A stretch of DNA of 55,427 nt from Croceicoccus sp. (GCA_002694745.1 NZMY01000028.1:1-55427); one strand, 5' to 3'; counted from the first letter of the stretch, positions 8,348-17,985 are shown. Translations and numbers: made by a program. Notes: generated by a model not told the origin, from the sequence alone.

Positions 8348-9651
8348 CTGTCGGTCAGTGACACGAAGCGACCGAATTCGCGGTCCTCGATGCGTACGGT
8401 CATACGGATCTGGGGCTCTTCGCCTTCGATCTCGTCCTTGATCTCTTCTTCGCTCAGCACTTCGCCATGGGCATGGAGCCAGGCAATTCGCTTGCCGTCA
8501 TGACTGGGAAGCACGATGTCGTGCACGCGGGCATCGCGCGTCAGAATAGCGGCTATCGCGCGTTCCAGCGCGTCAGTTCCGAAACCGTCCAGCGCCGAAA
8601 TGGGCACGACGGGCTCTTCCGAACGTTCCGCCTGCTCGGCCAACTCTTTCCGGCGCTCTCCCTCGATCGCATCCCACTTGTTCCACGCTTCGATCAGCGG
8701 GATATCGATGGCATCCTCTTCGCCGGTATTGATGTCCAGATCCTTGAGAATCTGGACGACTTCCGCCTTTTGCTCATCCGCCATCGCGCTCGACATGTCG
8801 CGTACATGGACGATGATGTCGGCGCCGGTCACTTCCTCCAGCGTGGCCCGGAACGCGGCCACCAGCTGGGTCGGGAGGTCCGAAATGAACCCGACCGTAT
8901 CTGACAGGATCGCCTTCTCGACGCCGGGCAGGCCGATTGCGCGCATGGTGGGATCCAGCGTGGCGAAAAGCAAATCCTCCGCCATCACTTCGGCCCCTGT
9001 CAGGCGATTGAAAAGCGTCGATTTGCCGGCGTTCGTATAACCGACCAGCGCGACCACCGGCCAGGGCGCCCTTCCCCGGCGCGCCCTGTGAAGCGCACGC
9101 GTGCGGCGTACCTGTTCCAATTCGCGCCGCAGCCGCGCCATGCGGTCGCGGATCATCCGACGGTCGGCCTCGATCTGCGTTTCGCCCGGGCCGCCCAGGA
9201 AGCCAAAGCCGCCGCGCTGCCGTTCAAGGTGCGTCCAGCTGCGCACAAGACGGCCAGCCTGATAATCGAGATGCGCAAGCTCGACCTGCAACCGGCCTTC
9301 GGCCGTTGCCGCCCGTTCGCCAAAGATCTCGAGGATCAGGCCAGTCCGGTCGATCACCTTTCGCTTGAGCGAATCTTCCAGATTGCGTTGCTGGATCGCC
9401 GACAGCGCGCCATCGACGATCAGCAGCTCGGCGTCTTCCATCTCGCAGGCGGCGCGAATATTCTCGATCTGACCCGAACCGAACAGTGTGCCGGGGCGCA
9501 CGTCGCGCACCGGGATTACAAAGCTGTCGACCACCTCGATCCCGATGGCGAGCGCCAGCCCCCTTCCCTCCTCGAGCCGGGCCGAGGGATCGGGAAGGTT
9601 CTCCTTGCGAATGTCAGGCAGCACGACGATGGCCCGCGCACCGCGTGTCAC
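8344..9651 (-). CDS. hflX: Ribosome-associated GTPase HflX
   Basis: HflX splits stalled or heat-damaged 70S ribosomes. The N-terminal HflX domain (LFGSGQIENI, ALSAIQQRNLE) precedes a GTPase domain with G1 GYTNAGKST, G3 DTVGFISDLP and G4 NKWD; 435 residues is a normal length. The given start is the GTG at 9651, but the same frame continues without a stop to the hfq stop codon at 9706-9708. It encodes conserved-looking residues (LGEDIFGNDDVSGEV), and CGGAGA lies seven bases before an in-frame CTG at 9693. The true start may therefore be CTG 9693 or another non-ATG codon. It is almost certainly co-transcribed with hfq. Confidence 0.93.
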   Translation of the reverse strand: MTRGARAIVVLPDIRKENLPDPSARLEEGRGLALAIGIEVVDSFVIPVRDVRPGTLFGSGQIENIRAACEMEDAELLIVDGALSAIQQRNLEDSLKRKVIDRTGLILEIFGERAATAEGRLQVELAHLDYQAGRLVRSWTHLERQRGGFGFLGGPGETQIEADRRMIRDRMARLRRELEQVRRTRALHRARRGRAPWPVVALVGYTNAGKSTLFNRLTGAEVMAEDLLFATLDPTMRAIGLPGVEKAILSDTVGFISDLPTQLVAAFRATLEEVTGADIIVHVRDMSSAMADEQKAEVVQILKDLDINTGEEDAIDIPLIEAWNKWDAIEGERRKELAEQAERSEEPVVPISALDGFGTDALERAIAAILTRDARVHDIVLPSHDGKRIAWLHAHGEVLSEEEIKDEIEGEEPQIRMTVRIEDREFGRFVSLTDS

Positions 9652-9705
9652 CTCGCCGCTTACATCGTCGTTACCGAAAATATCCTCGCCCAGGGGCGTT
9701 CTCCG

Positions 9706-10341
9706 TTATTCTTCGCCAGCCCAGTCGCCGCTCAGGTCGACATGGGTGATCGGCTGTACGGTCGAGATAGCATGTTTATAGGCCAGCTGCACATAGCCCT
9801 CGCGCTCAAGCAGCATGCAGAACAGATCATAGGCCGCAATTCGGCCCTGCAGCATCACGCCGTTGATCAGGAACATGGTGACCTGCGCGCCCGCGTCGCG
9901 GACCGATGCGAGGAACACGTCCTGCAACATGCGCTTGCCCTTTTGCTCGTCGCCCATTTCGAACATCGCGGCATCGACCGGCTGCGTTGGCATGATGGTG
10001 CTGATCGCATGCTTGTAGACAAGCTGGGTCTGGCCGTCACGGCGCAGCAGGATCGAGAAATTGTCGAACCAGGTCACGATGCCCTGCAGCTTCACGCCCT
10101 TTACCAGGAACATGGTGACCGGCGTCTTCTGCTTGCGCAGGTGATTGAGAAAGATGTCCTGAAGATTCTGCCCCTTGCCGGCGGCAGGCTTGGGAGTCGC
10201 AGCCTTTGCAGCCGACGCCTTCGCAGGCGCCTTGCGCGTGGTGGTCTTCTTGGGTGCAGCTTCGGTTTCGGCGGGTTCATCGACCCGTTCCGGCGCTGGC
10301 TCTTCCGCCTTTGTGCGGATGCTGAGCGTCTTTCCGGCCAT
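9706..10341 (-). CDS. hfq: Tandem-domain RNA chaperone Hfq (two Sm domains)
   Basis: Hfq binds sRNAs and mRNAs as a ring of six Sm folds. This 211-residue protein holds two complete Hfq domains. Residues 1-57 form an acidic then Lys/Ala/Pro-rich tail. Domain 1 (about 58-122) has [13 protein letters not shown] and YKHAIST. Domain 2 (about 137-201) has [14 protein letters not shown] and YKHAIST. Both retain the Gln of the proximal face and the YKH motif, but the rim basic patch (LRKQK in domain 1) is reduced to VRDAG in domain 2. Normal Hfq is 70-110 residues, so three copies could make a pseudo-hexamer. The start follows CAGGAGACC. The gene sits between ntrX and hflX, as expected. Confidence 0.95.
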   Translation of the reverse strand: MAGKTLSIRTKAEEPAPERVDEPAETEAAPKKTTTRKAPAKASAAKAATPKPAAGKGQNLQDIFLNHLRKQKTPVTMFLVKGVKLQGIVTWFDNFSILLRRDGQTQLVYKHAISTIMPTQPVDAAMFEMGDEQKGKRMLQDVFLASVRDAGAQVTMFLINGVMLQGRIAAYDLFCMLLEREGYVQLAYKHAISTVQPITHVDLSGDWAGEE

Positions 10342-10511
10342 TATTGGTCTCCTGTTGTTGGCACACGCGCTCCTCGTCGCGTGGCGTTCTGGCGCCTGCT
10401 AATGGCACCGATACCGGACGTTATATCACGCCGGTTTGAAGACTCCTACTAATTGCTGCAGTGCAGCGCAATCGTTTAGCGATGCTTTGCTATGATCTGG
10501 TAGCAACGCGC

Positions 10512-11894
10512 TCAGGCAGGTTCGTCGCGCTTTTCCGAAAGGCCCAGCGTCTTCAGCTTGCGGTGCAAGGCCGACCGCTCCATCCCGATAAAGGAGGCCG
10601 TGCGCGAAATATTGCCGGAAAACCGGCGGATCTGGACTCGCAAATACTCCCGCTCAAACTGTTCGCGCGCCTCGCGAAGCGGGATTCCCATCATCGCGGT
10701 GATGCCGGCGCTGTCGCCCGTCGATTCCTGTGTGATCTCCGCCGGAAGCATGTCCGCCTCGATCGTGGTCAGCCGCTCGCGCGGAGCGAGAATCAAGGTG
10801 CGTTCCACCACATTACGCAGCTGACGCACGTTCCCCGGCCATTCATAGCTTTGCAGGACGGCTACCGCCTCATCGCTGATCTCGGGCGGGGAATAGCCCT
10901 GACTGCGGGCATAGCGCGCGAAGAAATGGTTCGCGAGAACGGGAATATCGCCGCGCCTCTCCGCCAGTCCCGGCACGCCGACCGGCACGACGTTCAGCCG
11001 ATAATACAGATCCTCGCGAAAGCGACGATCGGCAATCGCTTCGGACAGATCCTGCGAGCTGGAGGAAGCCACCCTGACATCGACGCGGATCTGGCGGTTG
11101 CCGCCGACACGAACGAAGGCCTGGTCCGTCAGGACACGCAATATACGCGCCTGAGTCGATTCCGGCATGTCGGCCACTTCGTCGAGATACAGCGTGCCGC
11201 CATCGGCCATCTCAAGCAGGCCCGCACGCACGAGCCGGCCGCCCGATTCCTCGCCGAACAATTCCTGTTCGAACCGCTCGGGCGTGATCCGGGCCGAATT
11301 GACGGTGACGAAAGGCTTTTCCGCCCGGGCGCTCCAGTGATGGAGGAGCCGCGCCGCCATCTCCTTGCCCGCGCCCGCGGGACCGGTGATGAGAACGCGG
11401 CTTCCCGTATTGGCAACGCGCTTCAGGGTCGCACGAACGGCGTTGATCGCAGCAGAGTTGCCGTTGAATTCCTCGAAACCCGCTCCGCCGTCATTGCGCA
11501 ACTGCGCGTTTTCGCGGCGCAGGCGTTCGGTTTCTGTGGCCCGTTCGACCATCAGGAGCAGGCGCTCCGCCTCGAACGGCTTTTCGATGAAATCCACGGC
11601 GCCGCGACTGATGGCCGAGACGGCGGTGTCGATATTGCCATGGCCCGAGAACACGATCACCGGCAGGTCGGGCTCGCGCTGCTTCACCGCGTCGAGCACT
11701 TCGAGCCCGTCCATCGGTGAGCCATGGAGCCAGACGTCTAGCAGAACCAGCGACGGCCGCCTTTCGTCGATCGCCCGCAGTGCGGCTGTGCTGTCGCCGG
11801 CCGTGCGGCATTCGTATCCTTCGTCGGAAAGCACGCCTGCGACAAGTTCGCGGATGTCCCGCTCATCGTCCACGATCAAGATATCGAGTGCCAT
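10512..11894 (-). CDS. ntrX: Nitrogen-assimilation response regulator NtrX
   Basis: The response-regulator partner of NtrY, controlling nitrogen, redox or envelope genes in alphaproteobacteria. The 460-residue product has a receiver domain with DD at 9-10 and phospho-acceptor Asp53 (LLDVW). A central AAA+ domain follows with P-loop GPAGAGKE and DEVADMPESTQARILRVL, then a Fis-type helix-turn-helix (NISRTASFIGMERSALHRKL). The GAFTGA loop that contacts sigma-54 is absent (GGRLVRAGLLE instead), as usual for NtrX. I chose the ATG at 11894; the open frame continues upstream into the end of ntrY but lacks homology there. Confidence 0.94.
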   Translation of the reverse strand: MALDILIVDDERDIRELVAGVLSDEGYECRTAGDSTAALRAIDERRPSLVLLDVWLHGSPMDGLEVLDAVKQREPDLPVIVFSGHGNIDTAVSAISRGAVDFIEKPFEAERLLLMVERATETERLRRENAQLRNDGGAGFEEFNGNSAAINAVRATLKRVANTGSRVLITGPAGAGKEMAARLLHHWSARAEKPFVTVNSARITPERFEQELFGEESGGRLVRAGLLEMADGGTLYLDEVADMPESTQARILRVLTDQAFVRVGGNRQIRVDVRVASSSSQDLSEAIADRRFREDLYYRLNVVPVGVPGLAERRGDIPVLANHFFARYARSQGYSPPEISDEAVAVLQSYEWPGNVRQLRNVVERTLILAPRERLTTIEADMLPAEITQESTGDSAGITAMMGIPLREAREQFEREYLRVQIRRFSGNISRTASFIGMERSALHRKLKTLGLSEKRDEPA

Positions 11895-11928
11895 CAGAGC
11901 CAGTCCTGCCTTTTTTGATTCATATGCT

Positions 11929-14247
11929 TCATTCTGCCGCCTGCTGCCCCTTGTCTTCCGCGGCATCGACCGATCTTGCGCCCGCTTCCTCGGCCAGGGG
12001 ATCGCGGGCGAAACGCATGCGCACGGTCGTGCCGCCATCCGGCGCCGGATCGAAACCGATATGACCGCCGTGTTCGCCCAGGATCTTCTGCACGATCGCC
12101 AGCCCCAGCCCGGTCCCTTTTTCGCGTGTGGTCATATAGGGTTCGACGATGCGTTCGCCCTGTTGGGGCAAACCGCTGCCGTTATCGGTGACCGTGATCG
12201 TCACCCCGTCGCGATCGGGCTGAAGCGCGACTTCGATATGACCGCGATAGGACTCGCCCTCGGCAAGCTTGCGTGCCTCTATGGCCTCTGCAGCGTTCTT
12301 GAGCACATTGGTCATTGCCTGCCCCACCTGATGGCGGTCGCAGTCAATCCCCGTGTCGCCGGGTTCGGCATGAAAGCGATAGCCGATGCCGGGATGGCCG
12401 ACTTCCTGCAGGAACATCGATTGCCGCACGAGGTCGGAAATATCTTCGCGCCGGAAGCTGGGCTTGGGCATCCGCGCAAAACTAGAGAACTCGTCGACCA
12501 TCTTGCGCAGGTCGCCGACCTGCCGGATGATCGTCTGCGTCAACTCGTCGAACAGCTCGCCATCAGTCTCGATCTGGCGGCGATAGCGCCGGTTGAGCCG
12601 TTCGGTCGCCAGCTGGATGGGCGTCAGCGGGTTCTTGATTTCATGCGCGATACGCCGCGCCACATCCGACCAGGCCGCACGCCGCTGGTCGAGCAGCTGG
12701 CGCGTGATGTCTTCGAATGTCAGCACATGGCCATGCGTGGTCCGCGCCCGCTTCACGGCCATGGTTCGCATGTCCCCGCCGCGCGGAAGCTGCACGATGC
12801 CGCTGCCCTTTCCATCCTCAACCAATGCGGCAAGCCCCGGCGCGATCTCCTTGAGTGATCGACCGATCGGTGAATCCTCCCCTTCCCCGACCAGCAGCGT
12901 CTGCGCCGATCCATTGATCAGCAGGACACGTCCCTTGGTGTCGATGGACACGATACCGGCCGTCGCTGAATCGAGGACGGCCTCGATAAAGGCGCGGCGT
13001 TCGTGCAATTGCTCATTGGCCGACAACAGCGCTGCGGTCTGCCGTTCGATCTGCGAGGTCATGCGGTTGAAGGCGCGATTGAGCAGGCCGATTTCGTCGG
13101 ACCCCGTGCGCCCGCTGACACGACTGGAGAAATTGCCCGCACCCACATCGCGCGCCGCATCGACCAGCTCGGCCAGCGGCCCCACCTGCCTGTCGGCAAA
13201 ACGCAGCGCGAACCACACCGCCAGTCCGACCAGCGCCAGCGACACCACGAGCAGCGCGATGTTGAACCGCAATTGCAGCGACCGGACATTGTCGGTCAGC
13301 ACGTCGTAATTGGCGAGCACGCTTTGCGCGCGCTGCCACTGGCTGAGCGCTAGCGGATCGGATTCGCGCGAGGTATAGAGGAAGATGCCCGCCCCAAGGT
13401 CGAGAGGTGCAATCGCTTCGGTTCGCTCGGCAACGGCAGTAACCTCGACACGCGAACCGGCGGCGAGCTTGTCAAAAATCTCGGGTTCGATGTTCGAGGG
13501 ACCGAAATCGCTTTCGGGATCGACGATGGCCGCGGTTCGCACGGTTCCGTCGCTGTCCCGCTCGACGATGGCCGAACTGTCGAACTCGCGCAGGATGACC
13601 TGTCTTGTATAGGCCTCGGCGAACTCGGGGCTCGTGATCGGCGCTCGGTCGAGATAGAACCGAATATCGTCCGCCATGGCGATCGCATTGTCGCCGATGT
13701 CGCGGAAATTCTGCTCGTAATAACCGCGCGCCAGCTCGTTCGCATCCTCCAGCAAACCGCGGGACCGGTCGGAGAACCAGAACTCGACGCCGGACTGGAA
13801 CAGGAAGGACGCAAAGACCACGACCAGCAATGTCGGAACCGCCGCCAGCAGCGAGAAAAAGAAGACGAGGCGGACATGCATGCGCCCGGTCGACCCGGTA
13901 AGCCGCCTTGCCCTGCGCAAGGCAAGGCGCCGGCCAATCAGGACCATGAGGCCCATGCCCGGAACCAGCGTCACGACCAGCAGCGTTGTTGTGGTGGCCG
14001 TTGGCAACAGGGCACCCTGCGACCGCCCGTCAAGCGTCAGCCATCCGAACACGATGGTCGCGACAATCGCGGCAACACACGCAATTTCGAGAATGGCGAA
14101 CCCGTTGGATCGATGCCAAAGAATGTTGACCCGGCGCAAAAGTCGCTGCCAGTCGCGACCCGCCGATCCGGTAGCGAATAGCCGCTCAGCCCCATTTTCG
14201 GTGGCGGCATCGGGAGGCGATGCAGACAGGGGGCGGTCGGGCTTCAT
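11929..14247 (-). CDS. ntrY: Membrane sensor histidine kinase NtrY
   Basis: A 772-residue sensor kinase expected to phosphorylate NtrX. Several transmembrane segments lie in the first 150 residues (FAILEIACVAAIVATIVFGW, LLVVTLVPGMGLMVLIG, LVFFFSLLAAVPTLLVVVF), followed by a periplasmic region, another helix near 335-355, and a HAMP segment. A PAS domain (VLDSATAGIVSIDTKGRVLL), a HisKA box (RRIAHEIKNPLTPIQLATE, with the phospho-His) and a HATPase with DNGSGLP and EKGTGLGLAIV complete it. It is separated from ntrC by 113 bases and from ntrX by 34. Confidence 0.94.
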   Translation of the reverse strand: MKPDRPLSASPPDAATENGAERLFATGSAGRDWQRLLRRVNILWHRSNGFAILEIACVAAIVATIVFGWLTLDGRSQGALLPTATTTTLLVVTLVPGMGLMVLIGRRLALRRARRLTGSTGRMHVRLVFFFSLLAAVPTLLVVVFASFLFQSGVEFWFSDRSRGLLEDANELARGYYEQNFRDIGDNAIAMADDIRFYLDRAPITSPEFAEAYTRQVILREFDSSAIVERDSDGTVRTAAIVDPESDFGPSNIEPEIFDKLAAGSRVEVTAVAERTEAIAPLDLGAGIFLYTSRESDPLALSQWQRAQSVLANYDVLTDNVRSLQLRFNIALLVVSLALVGLAVWFALRFADRQVGPLAELVDAARDVGAGNFSSRVSGRTGSDEIGLLNRAFNRMTSQIERQTAALLSANEQLHERRAFIEAVLDSATAGIVSIDTKGRVLLINGSAQTLLVGEGEDSPIGRSLKEIAPGLAALVEDGKGSGIVQLPRGGDMRTMAVKRARTTHGHVLTFEDITRQLLDQRRAAWSDVARRIAHEIKNPLTPIQLATERLNRRYRRQIETDGELFDELTQTIIRQVGDLRKMVDEFSSFARMPKPSFRREDISDLVRQSMFLQEVGHPGIGYRFHAEPGDTGIDCDRHQVGQAMTNVLKNAAEAIEARKLAEGESYRGHIEVALQPDRDGVTITVTDNGSGLPQQGERIVEPYMTTREKGTGLGLAIVQKILGEHGGHIGFDPAPDGGTTVRMRFARDPLAEEAGARSVDAAEDKGQQAAE

Positions 14248-14360
14248 CGTTGCGGGAATACAACAGGGCTGTTGCCCAAACTCAAGAGGGCATTGCCGCT
14301 GCGTGGATAAATGATCGCGAAAACGCGACGAACCGCTGCCACGCGATGTTCAGGCCGTTT

Positions 14361-15809
14361 TCAGTCGCCTGCGCGCTGGGTGAATTGTTCCGGATCGATG
14401 TGCAATTCATCCAGCCGCTTGCGCAAGGTGTTGCGGTTGATCCCCAACATTCGTGCTGCGCGAAGCTGGTTCCCGCCTGTCGTGTCCAGCATATGCGACA
14501 GCAAGGGGCGCTCGAACGCCGCGATGGCCTTGGCATAGATCTGCCCAGGTTCGGGCGCATTGGCGGCAAGCCAGCGGGCAAGCGCGCTGTCGAGATCGTT
14601 GGCCCCGCCTGCCCCCTCGCCCACCGGGCGCGGCGATGCGGGCGCAGCAGTCGCCGTCTCGTCCGCCAGCAGCAGTTGCACGGCGGCCCGGTCCACGATC
14701 TCCTCGCGCGCAAGCAGGGCCAGCCGATAGATGAAGTTCTTCAATTCGCGCACGTTTCCGCGCCACGGTTGAACCCGCAACAAGGCGGCAGCTTCGCGGC
14801 TGAGATTGCGGCGCGGCAACCCCTCTCGCGCGGCCTGAGCCAGAAAATGGTGCGCCAGCGAATCGACATCGTCGCCACGCTCGCGCAGCGGAGGAAGCTG
14901 GATAGGCACGACATTGAGCCGATAATAGAGGTCCTCGCGAAACCGTCCGGTTTCGATCAGCGGGGCAAGGTCCTTGTTGGTCGCCGCAACGATGCGGGCA
15001 TCGATGGGCACCTCCTCGCGCCCGCCGACCCGCAGGATCGTGCCCGACTGAAGCGCGCGAAGCAGGCGGGTCTGCGCCTGCATCGGCATGTCGCCGATCT
15101 CGTCCAGAAACAGCGTACCGCCGCGCGCCTGCTCGAATTTGCCGACGTGCCGAGCGAAGGCTCCGGTGAAGGCGCCCTTTTCATGGCCGAACAGTTCGGA
15201 TTCGATCAGATCGGCGGGAATCGCCGCGGTGTTCACGGCAACGAATGGTCCGCGCGAACGCTGGCCCAGCTTGTGGATCGCTTCGGCGACCAGTTCTTTG
15301 CCCGTGCCGGATTCACCGAGGATCAGGACGGTCAGATCGTTCCGCAGCACGCGGGTGATCATGCGATAGACCGCCTGCATCGCACTCGACCGCCCGACGA
15401 GTGGCAAGGCAGGATCGCCTTCCTCAAGCGGCTTCGCCTCTGCCTCGGCATTGCCGATGGCTGCCGTAACGGCGCGGACGAGTTCATCAAGGTCGAAAGG
15501 CTTGGGGAGATATTCGAAGGCGCCGGTGTCGCTCGCCCTTACGGCTGTATCCAGCGTGTTCTGCGCGGACACGACGATGACGGGCAGGTCGGGCTGACAC
15601 TGCCGCACATCGTCGAGTGTCTCGATCCCGTCGCCATCCTTGAGCATTACGTCGGTGATCAGGGCCGCATAATTCTCGGTAGCCAGCAAGCGGTCACGTT
15701 CTGCGATCGTGTCGCAGCGGATCACCTTCAGACCTTCTTCTTCAAGCGCTGTGGTGATGACCAGCGCGATCGAGATATCGTCCTCGACCAGCAGAACGGG
15801 CGCGGTCAT
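14361..15809 (-). CDS. ntrC: Nitrogen regulator NtrC (NR(I)), sigma-54 activator
   Basis: Activates sigma-54 promoters under nitrogen limitation. The 482-residue protein has a receiver domain with acidic residues at 10-11 and phospho-acceptor Asp53 (TDVML), and an AAA+ domain with P-loop GESGTGKE, the sigma-54-contacting GAFTGA loop and DEIGDMPMQAQ. The C-terminal Fis-type helix-turn-helix includes GNQLRAARMLGINRNTLRKR. The start overlaps the ntrB stop (ATGA), so kinase and regulator are translationally coupled. The intact GAFTGA loop contrasts with NtrX in the same cluster. Confidence 0.96.
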   Translation of the reverse strand: MTAPVLLVEDDISIALVITTALEEEGLKVIRCDTIAERDRLLATENYAALITDVMLKDGDGIETLDDVRQCQPDLPVIVVSAQNTLDTAVRASDTGAFEYLPKPFDLDELVRAVTAAIGNAEAEAKPLEEGDPALPLVGRSSAMQAVYRMITRVLRNDLTVLILGESGTGKELVAEAIHKLGQRSRGPFVAVNTAAIPADLIESELFGHEKGAFTGAFARHVGKFEQARGGTLFLDEIGDMPMQAQTRLLRALQSGTILRVGGREEVPIDARIVAATNKDLAPLIETGRFREDLYYRLNVVPIQLPPLRERGDDVDSLAHHFLAQAAREGLPRRNLSREAAALLRVQPWRGNVRELKNFIYRLALLAREEIVDRAAVQLLLADETATAAPASPRPVGEGAGGANDLDSALARWLAANAPEPGQIYAKAIAAFERPLLSHMLDTTGGNQLRAARMLGINRNTLRKRLDELHIDPEQFTQRAGD

Positions 15810-16951
15810 GTCAGCGCTTCCTCTGCCCGGTCGCCGAGCCCCGCGTCCCGGCGCGATTCGGCCATGGGAAAGCGTACGCGGAAATGGGTCAGACCGCGCA
15901 ATTCGTCGCGCTCATGATGGATACGCCCGTTCATGTCTCGCACCAGCTTGCGCACAAGAGCCAGTCCCAGGCCTTGGCCCTGCTTTTTCGAAGAGACGAA
16001 GGGTTCGAAAATATGGTCGCGCAACTCGGGGTCGACGCCCGGACCATTGTCGGTCACGCAAATCTCGATCGGCAGGCGGATCGGCTGCGCGTTACCGGCC
16101 TGGCGAAGCATGATCCCGCTGGCAAAGCGCGTGTGCAGTGTAATCTCGGGAGACTCCTGTGCCGAACACGCCTCGGCCGCATTGGTCAGTAGGTTTAGTA
16201 GCACCTGCAGAAGCGAATCCGAATTCACCAGCACCATAGGCAGCGAAGGATCGAAATCCTCGCGAATACGGATCCGGTCATGGCCGCCCGCTTCCAGAAC
16301 GGCCCGCGCGCGCCGGATGGCCACATGCAGGTTCAGCGGCGTTGCCGGAGCGGCGGAACGGCTCGACAAGGTCTGCATCTGGTCGATCAACGCAGCGATC
16401 CTGTCCACTTCCTCTGCGATCAGCGTGGTAAGAGCGCGATCCGAAGGCTTTGCCTTGCGGCCCAGCAACTGTGCGGCGCCCCGAATGCCGGCCAGCGGGT
16501 TCTTGATTTCATGAGCGAGTATCTCGGGCGCCCTGAGACCGGATTCCTCGTGACCGGCAAGCCCCGATTCCTCGAAACCCTCGACCTCGGCGGCTTCCAT
16601 CAGGGTGAGCGTCTGCCAGCCTTCCCACCCGGCGATCGGTGAGGCGATGACATTCACGCGGCGCGCGCTTTCCTTGCCGATCCGCGCGGTCATGTCCCGC
16701 GCGTTGATCTGGACATCCCCGTCCTCCAGCATGGGCATCAGACGTGCTTCGCCAAAATCGACGAGCGTCTTCAGCGGCTTGCCCACCAGCCGCCGCGCGC
16801 TTTGGCCGAAAAGATGCTCGCCCGCGGAGTTGACGGCAGCGACGCGCAGGCCCGGCCTCAGCATGATGACGGCATAGGGTAGGCTGGCGATCAACCGGGC
16901 GTGATCGGGAGATGGCCTGACCGCTTCGCTGATCGCGCCCCCGATCGTCAC
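15806..16951 (-). CDS. ntrB: Nitrogen sensor kinase NtrB (NR(II))
   Basis: A soluble histidine kinase/phosphatase that sets NtrC phosphorylation in response to PII. The 381-residue protein has a PAS domain (residues about 18-120), a HisKA box LAHEIKNPLAGIRG with His147, and a HATPase with N, G1 (DNGPGVDP) and G2 (QGQGLGLALV) boxes. The linker before the H-box contains a short repeated EESGL (127-131 and 135-139), apparently local expansion. There is no transmembrane segment. It overlaps dusB upstream and ntrC downstream by four bases each. Confidence 0.95.
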   Translation of the reverse strand: MTIGGAISEAVRPSPDHARLIASLPYAVIMLRPGLRVAAVNSAGEHLFGQSARRLVGKPLKTLVDFGEARLMPMLEDGDVQINARDMTARIGKESARRVNVIASPIAGWEGWQTLTLMEAAEVEGFEESGLAGHEESGLRAPEILAHEIKNPLAGIRGAAQLLGRKAKPSDRALTTLIAEEVDRIAALIDQMQTLSSRSAAPATPLNLHVAIRRARAVLEAGGHDRIRIREDFDPSLPMVLVNSDSLLQVLLNLLTNAAEACSAQESPEITLHTRFASGIMLRQAGNAQPIRLPIEICVTDNGPGVDPELRDHIFEPFVSSKKQGQGLGLALVRKLVRDMNGRIHHERDELRGLTHFRVRFPMAESRRDAGLGDRAEEALT

Positions 16952-17985
16952 GCGGCGACGGCCTTCGGTCCGGAATCGAACAGCGGCAAATAGAATTCAC
17001 GCAAGGCGGCCAGCACATCGTCGGCATCGTCGATGAAATTCACCTTGTTGCGAAATTCCGCCGATCCCTTCAGCCCCTTGGTGTACCAACCCAGGTGCTT
17101 GCGCGCCATCTTGACCCCCGTATCGCCGCCGTAATGGTCCAGCATGGCGCGATAATGCTCGGTCACCAACGCATATTGATCGGGAAGCGAGGGATCCGGA
17201 CGCACGTCGCGGCCTTCCAGCCAGTCCATAACCTGTCCAAGCAGCCACGGCCGTCCATAGGCACCGCGGCCGATCATCAGCCCGTCCGCTCCGCTCTGCT
17301 GAAGCGCGGTGGCCGCGTCTTCGATGCTGCAAATGTCGCCATTGACGATGACGGGGATCGACACCGCGTCCTTCACCTTGCGCACGAAGGCCCAGTCAGC
17401 GCTGCCCTTGTACATCTGGTTGCGCGTGCGGCCGTGCACCGTCACCATGGCCGCGCCAAGGTCCTGCGCGATACGGGCCAGTTCGGGCGCGTTGAGAGAG
17501 GCATGATCCCAGCCCATCCGCATCTTGACCGTGACAGGAACCGAAACCGCCTTGATCGTTTCGGCCATCAGCTTTGACGCGAGCGGAATGTCGCGCATCA
17601 GGGCCGATCCGGCGAAACCGTTGGTCACCTTGCGAACCGGGCAGCCGAAATTGATGTCGATGATCGCCGCGCCGCGATCCTCGTTCAGGCGGGCCGCCTC
17701 TCCCATCGAGACCGGGTCGCAGCCCACAAGCTGCATCGACACGGGATCCTCGCTGGGGTGCCATTCGGCCTTCTGGATGGACTGGCGCGTTTCGCGGATC
17801 ATCGCCTGGCTGGCGATCATCTCGGTCACGTTCAGGCCCGATCCGAACCGGCGGACGAGCGTGCGGAACGGCATGTCGGTCACGCCGGTCATCGGCGCGA
17901 GGACGACGGGCGTGGCCACGGTCACCGGTCCGATGCGGATCGGCGCGAGCCTTGGCGCGGGCGGAAGGGTCGTATCTGCGTTCAT
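16948..17985 (-). CDS. dusB: tRNA-dihydrouridine synthase (DusB type)
   Basis: Reduces specific uridines of tRNA to dihydrouridine using FMN and NADPH. The 345-residue TIM barrel has APMTGVTDMPFR near the N-terminus, the catalytic cysteine in NFGCPVRKV, VKMRMGWD, VTVHGRTRNQMYKG and the FMN-phosphate site VNGDICS followed by GADGLMIGRGAYGRPW. It heads the ntrBC-ntrYX cluster, as dusB does in many alpha- and gammaproteobacteria. It is divergent from ispDF, with 72 bases between the starts. Confidence 0.95.
   Translation of the reverse strand: MNADTTLPPAPRLAPIRIGPVTVATPVVLAPMTGVTDMPFRTLVRRFGSGLNVTEMIASQAMIRETRQSIQKAEWHPSEDPVSMQLVGCDPVSMGEAARLNEDRGAAIIDINFGCPVRKVTNGFAGSALMRDIPLASKLMAETIKAVSVPVTVKMRMGWDHASLNAPELARIAQDLGAAMVTVHGRTRNQMYKGSADWAFVRKVKDAVSIPVIVNGDICSIEDAATALQQSGADGLMIGRGAYGRPWLLGQVMDWLEGRDVRPDPSLPDQYALVTEHYRAMLDHYGGDTGVKMARKHLGWYTKGLKGSAEFRNKVNFIDDADDVLAALREFYLPLFDSGPKAVAA

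Noticed and set aside
11200-11300. NtrX without the GAFTGA loop as a degenerate regulator
   Set aside because: Absence of GAFTGA is the normal state of NtrX proteins; the rest of the protein is intact.
10461-11720. Long reading frames antisense to ntrX, ppdK, glyS, mutL and other GC-rich genes
   Set aside because: They are mirror frames of well-supported genes, low in recognisable motifs and rich in Arg/Ala/Pro, as expected from GC-rich antisense sequence.
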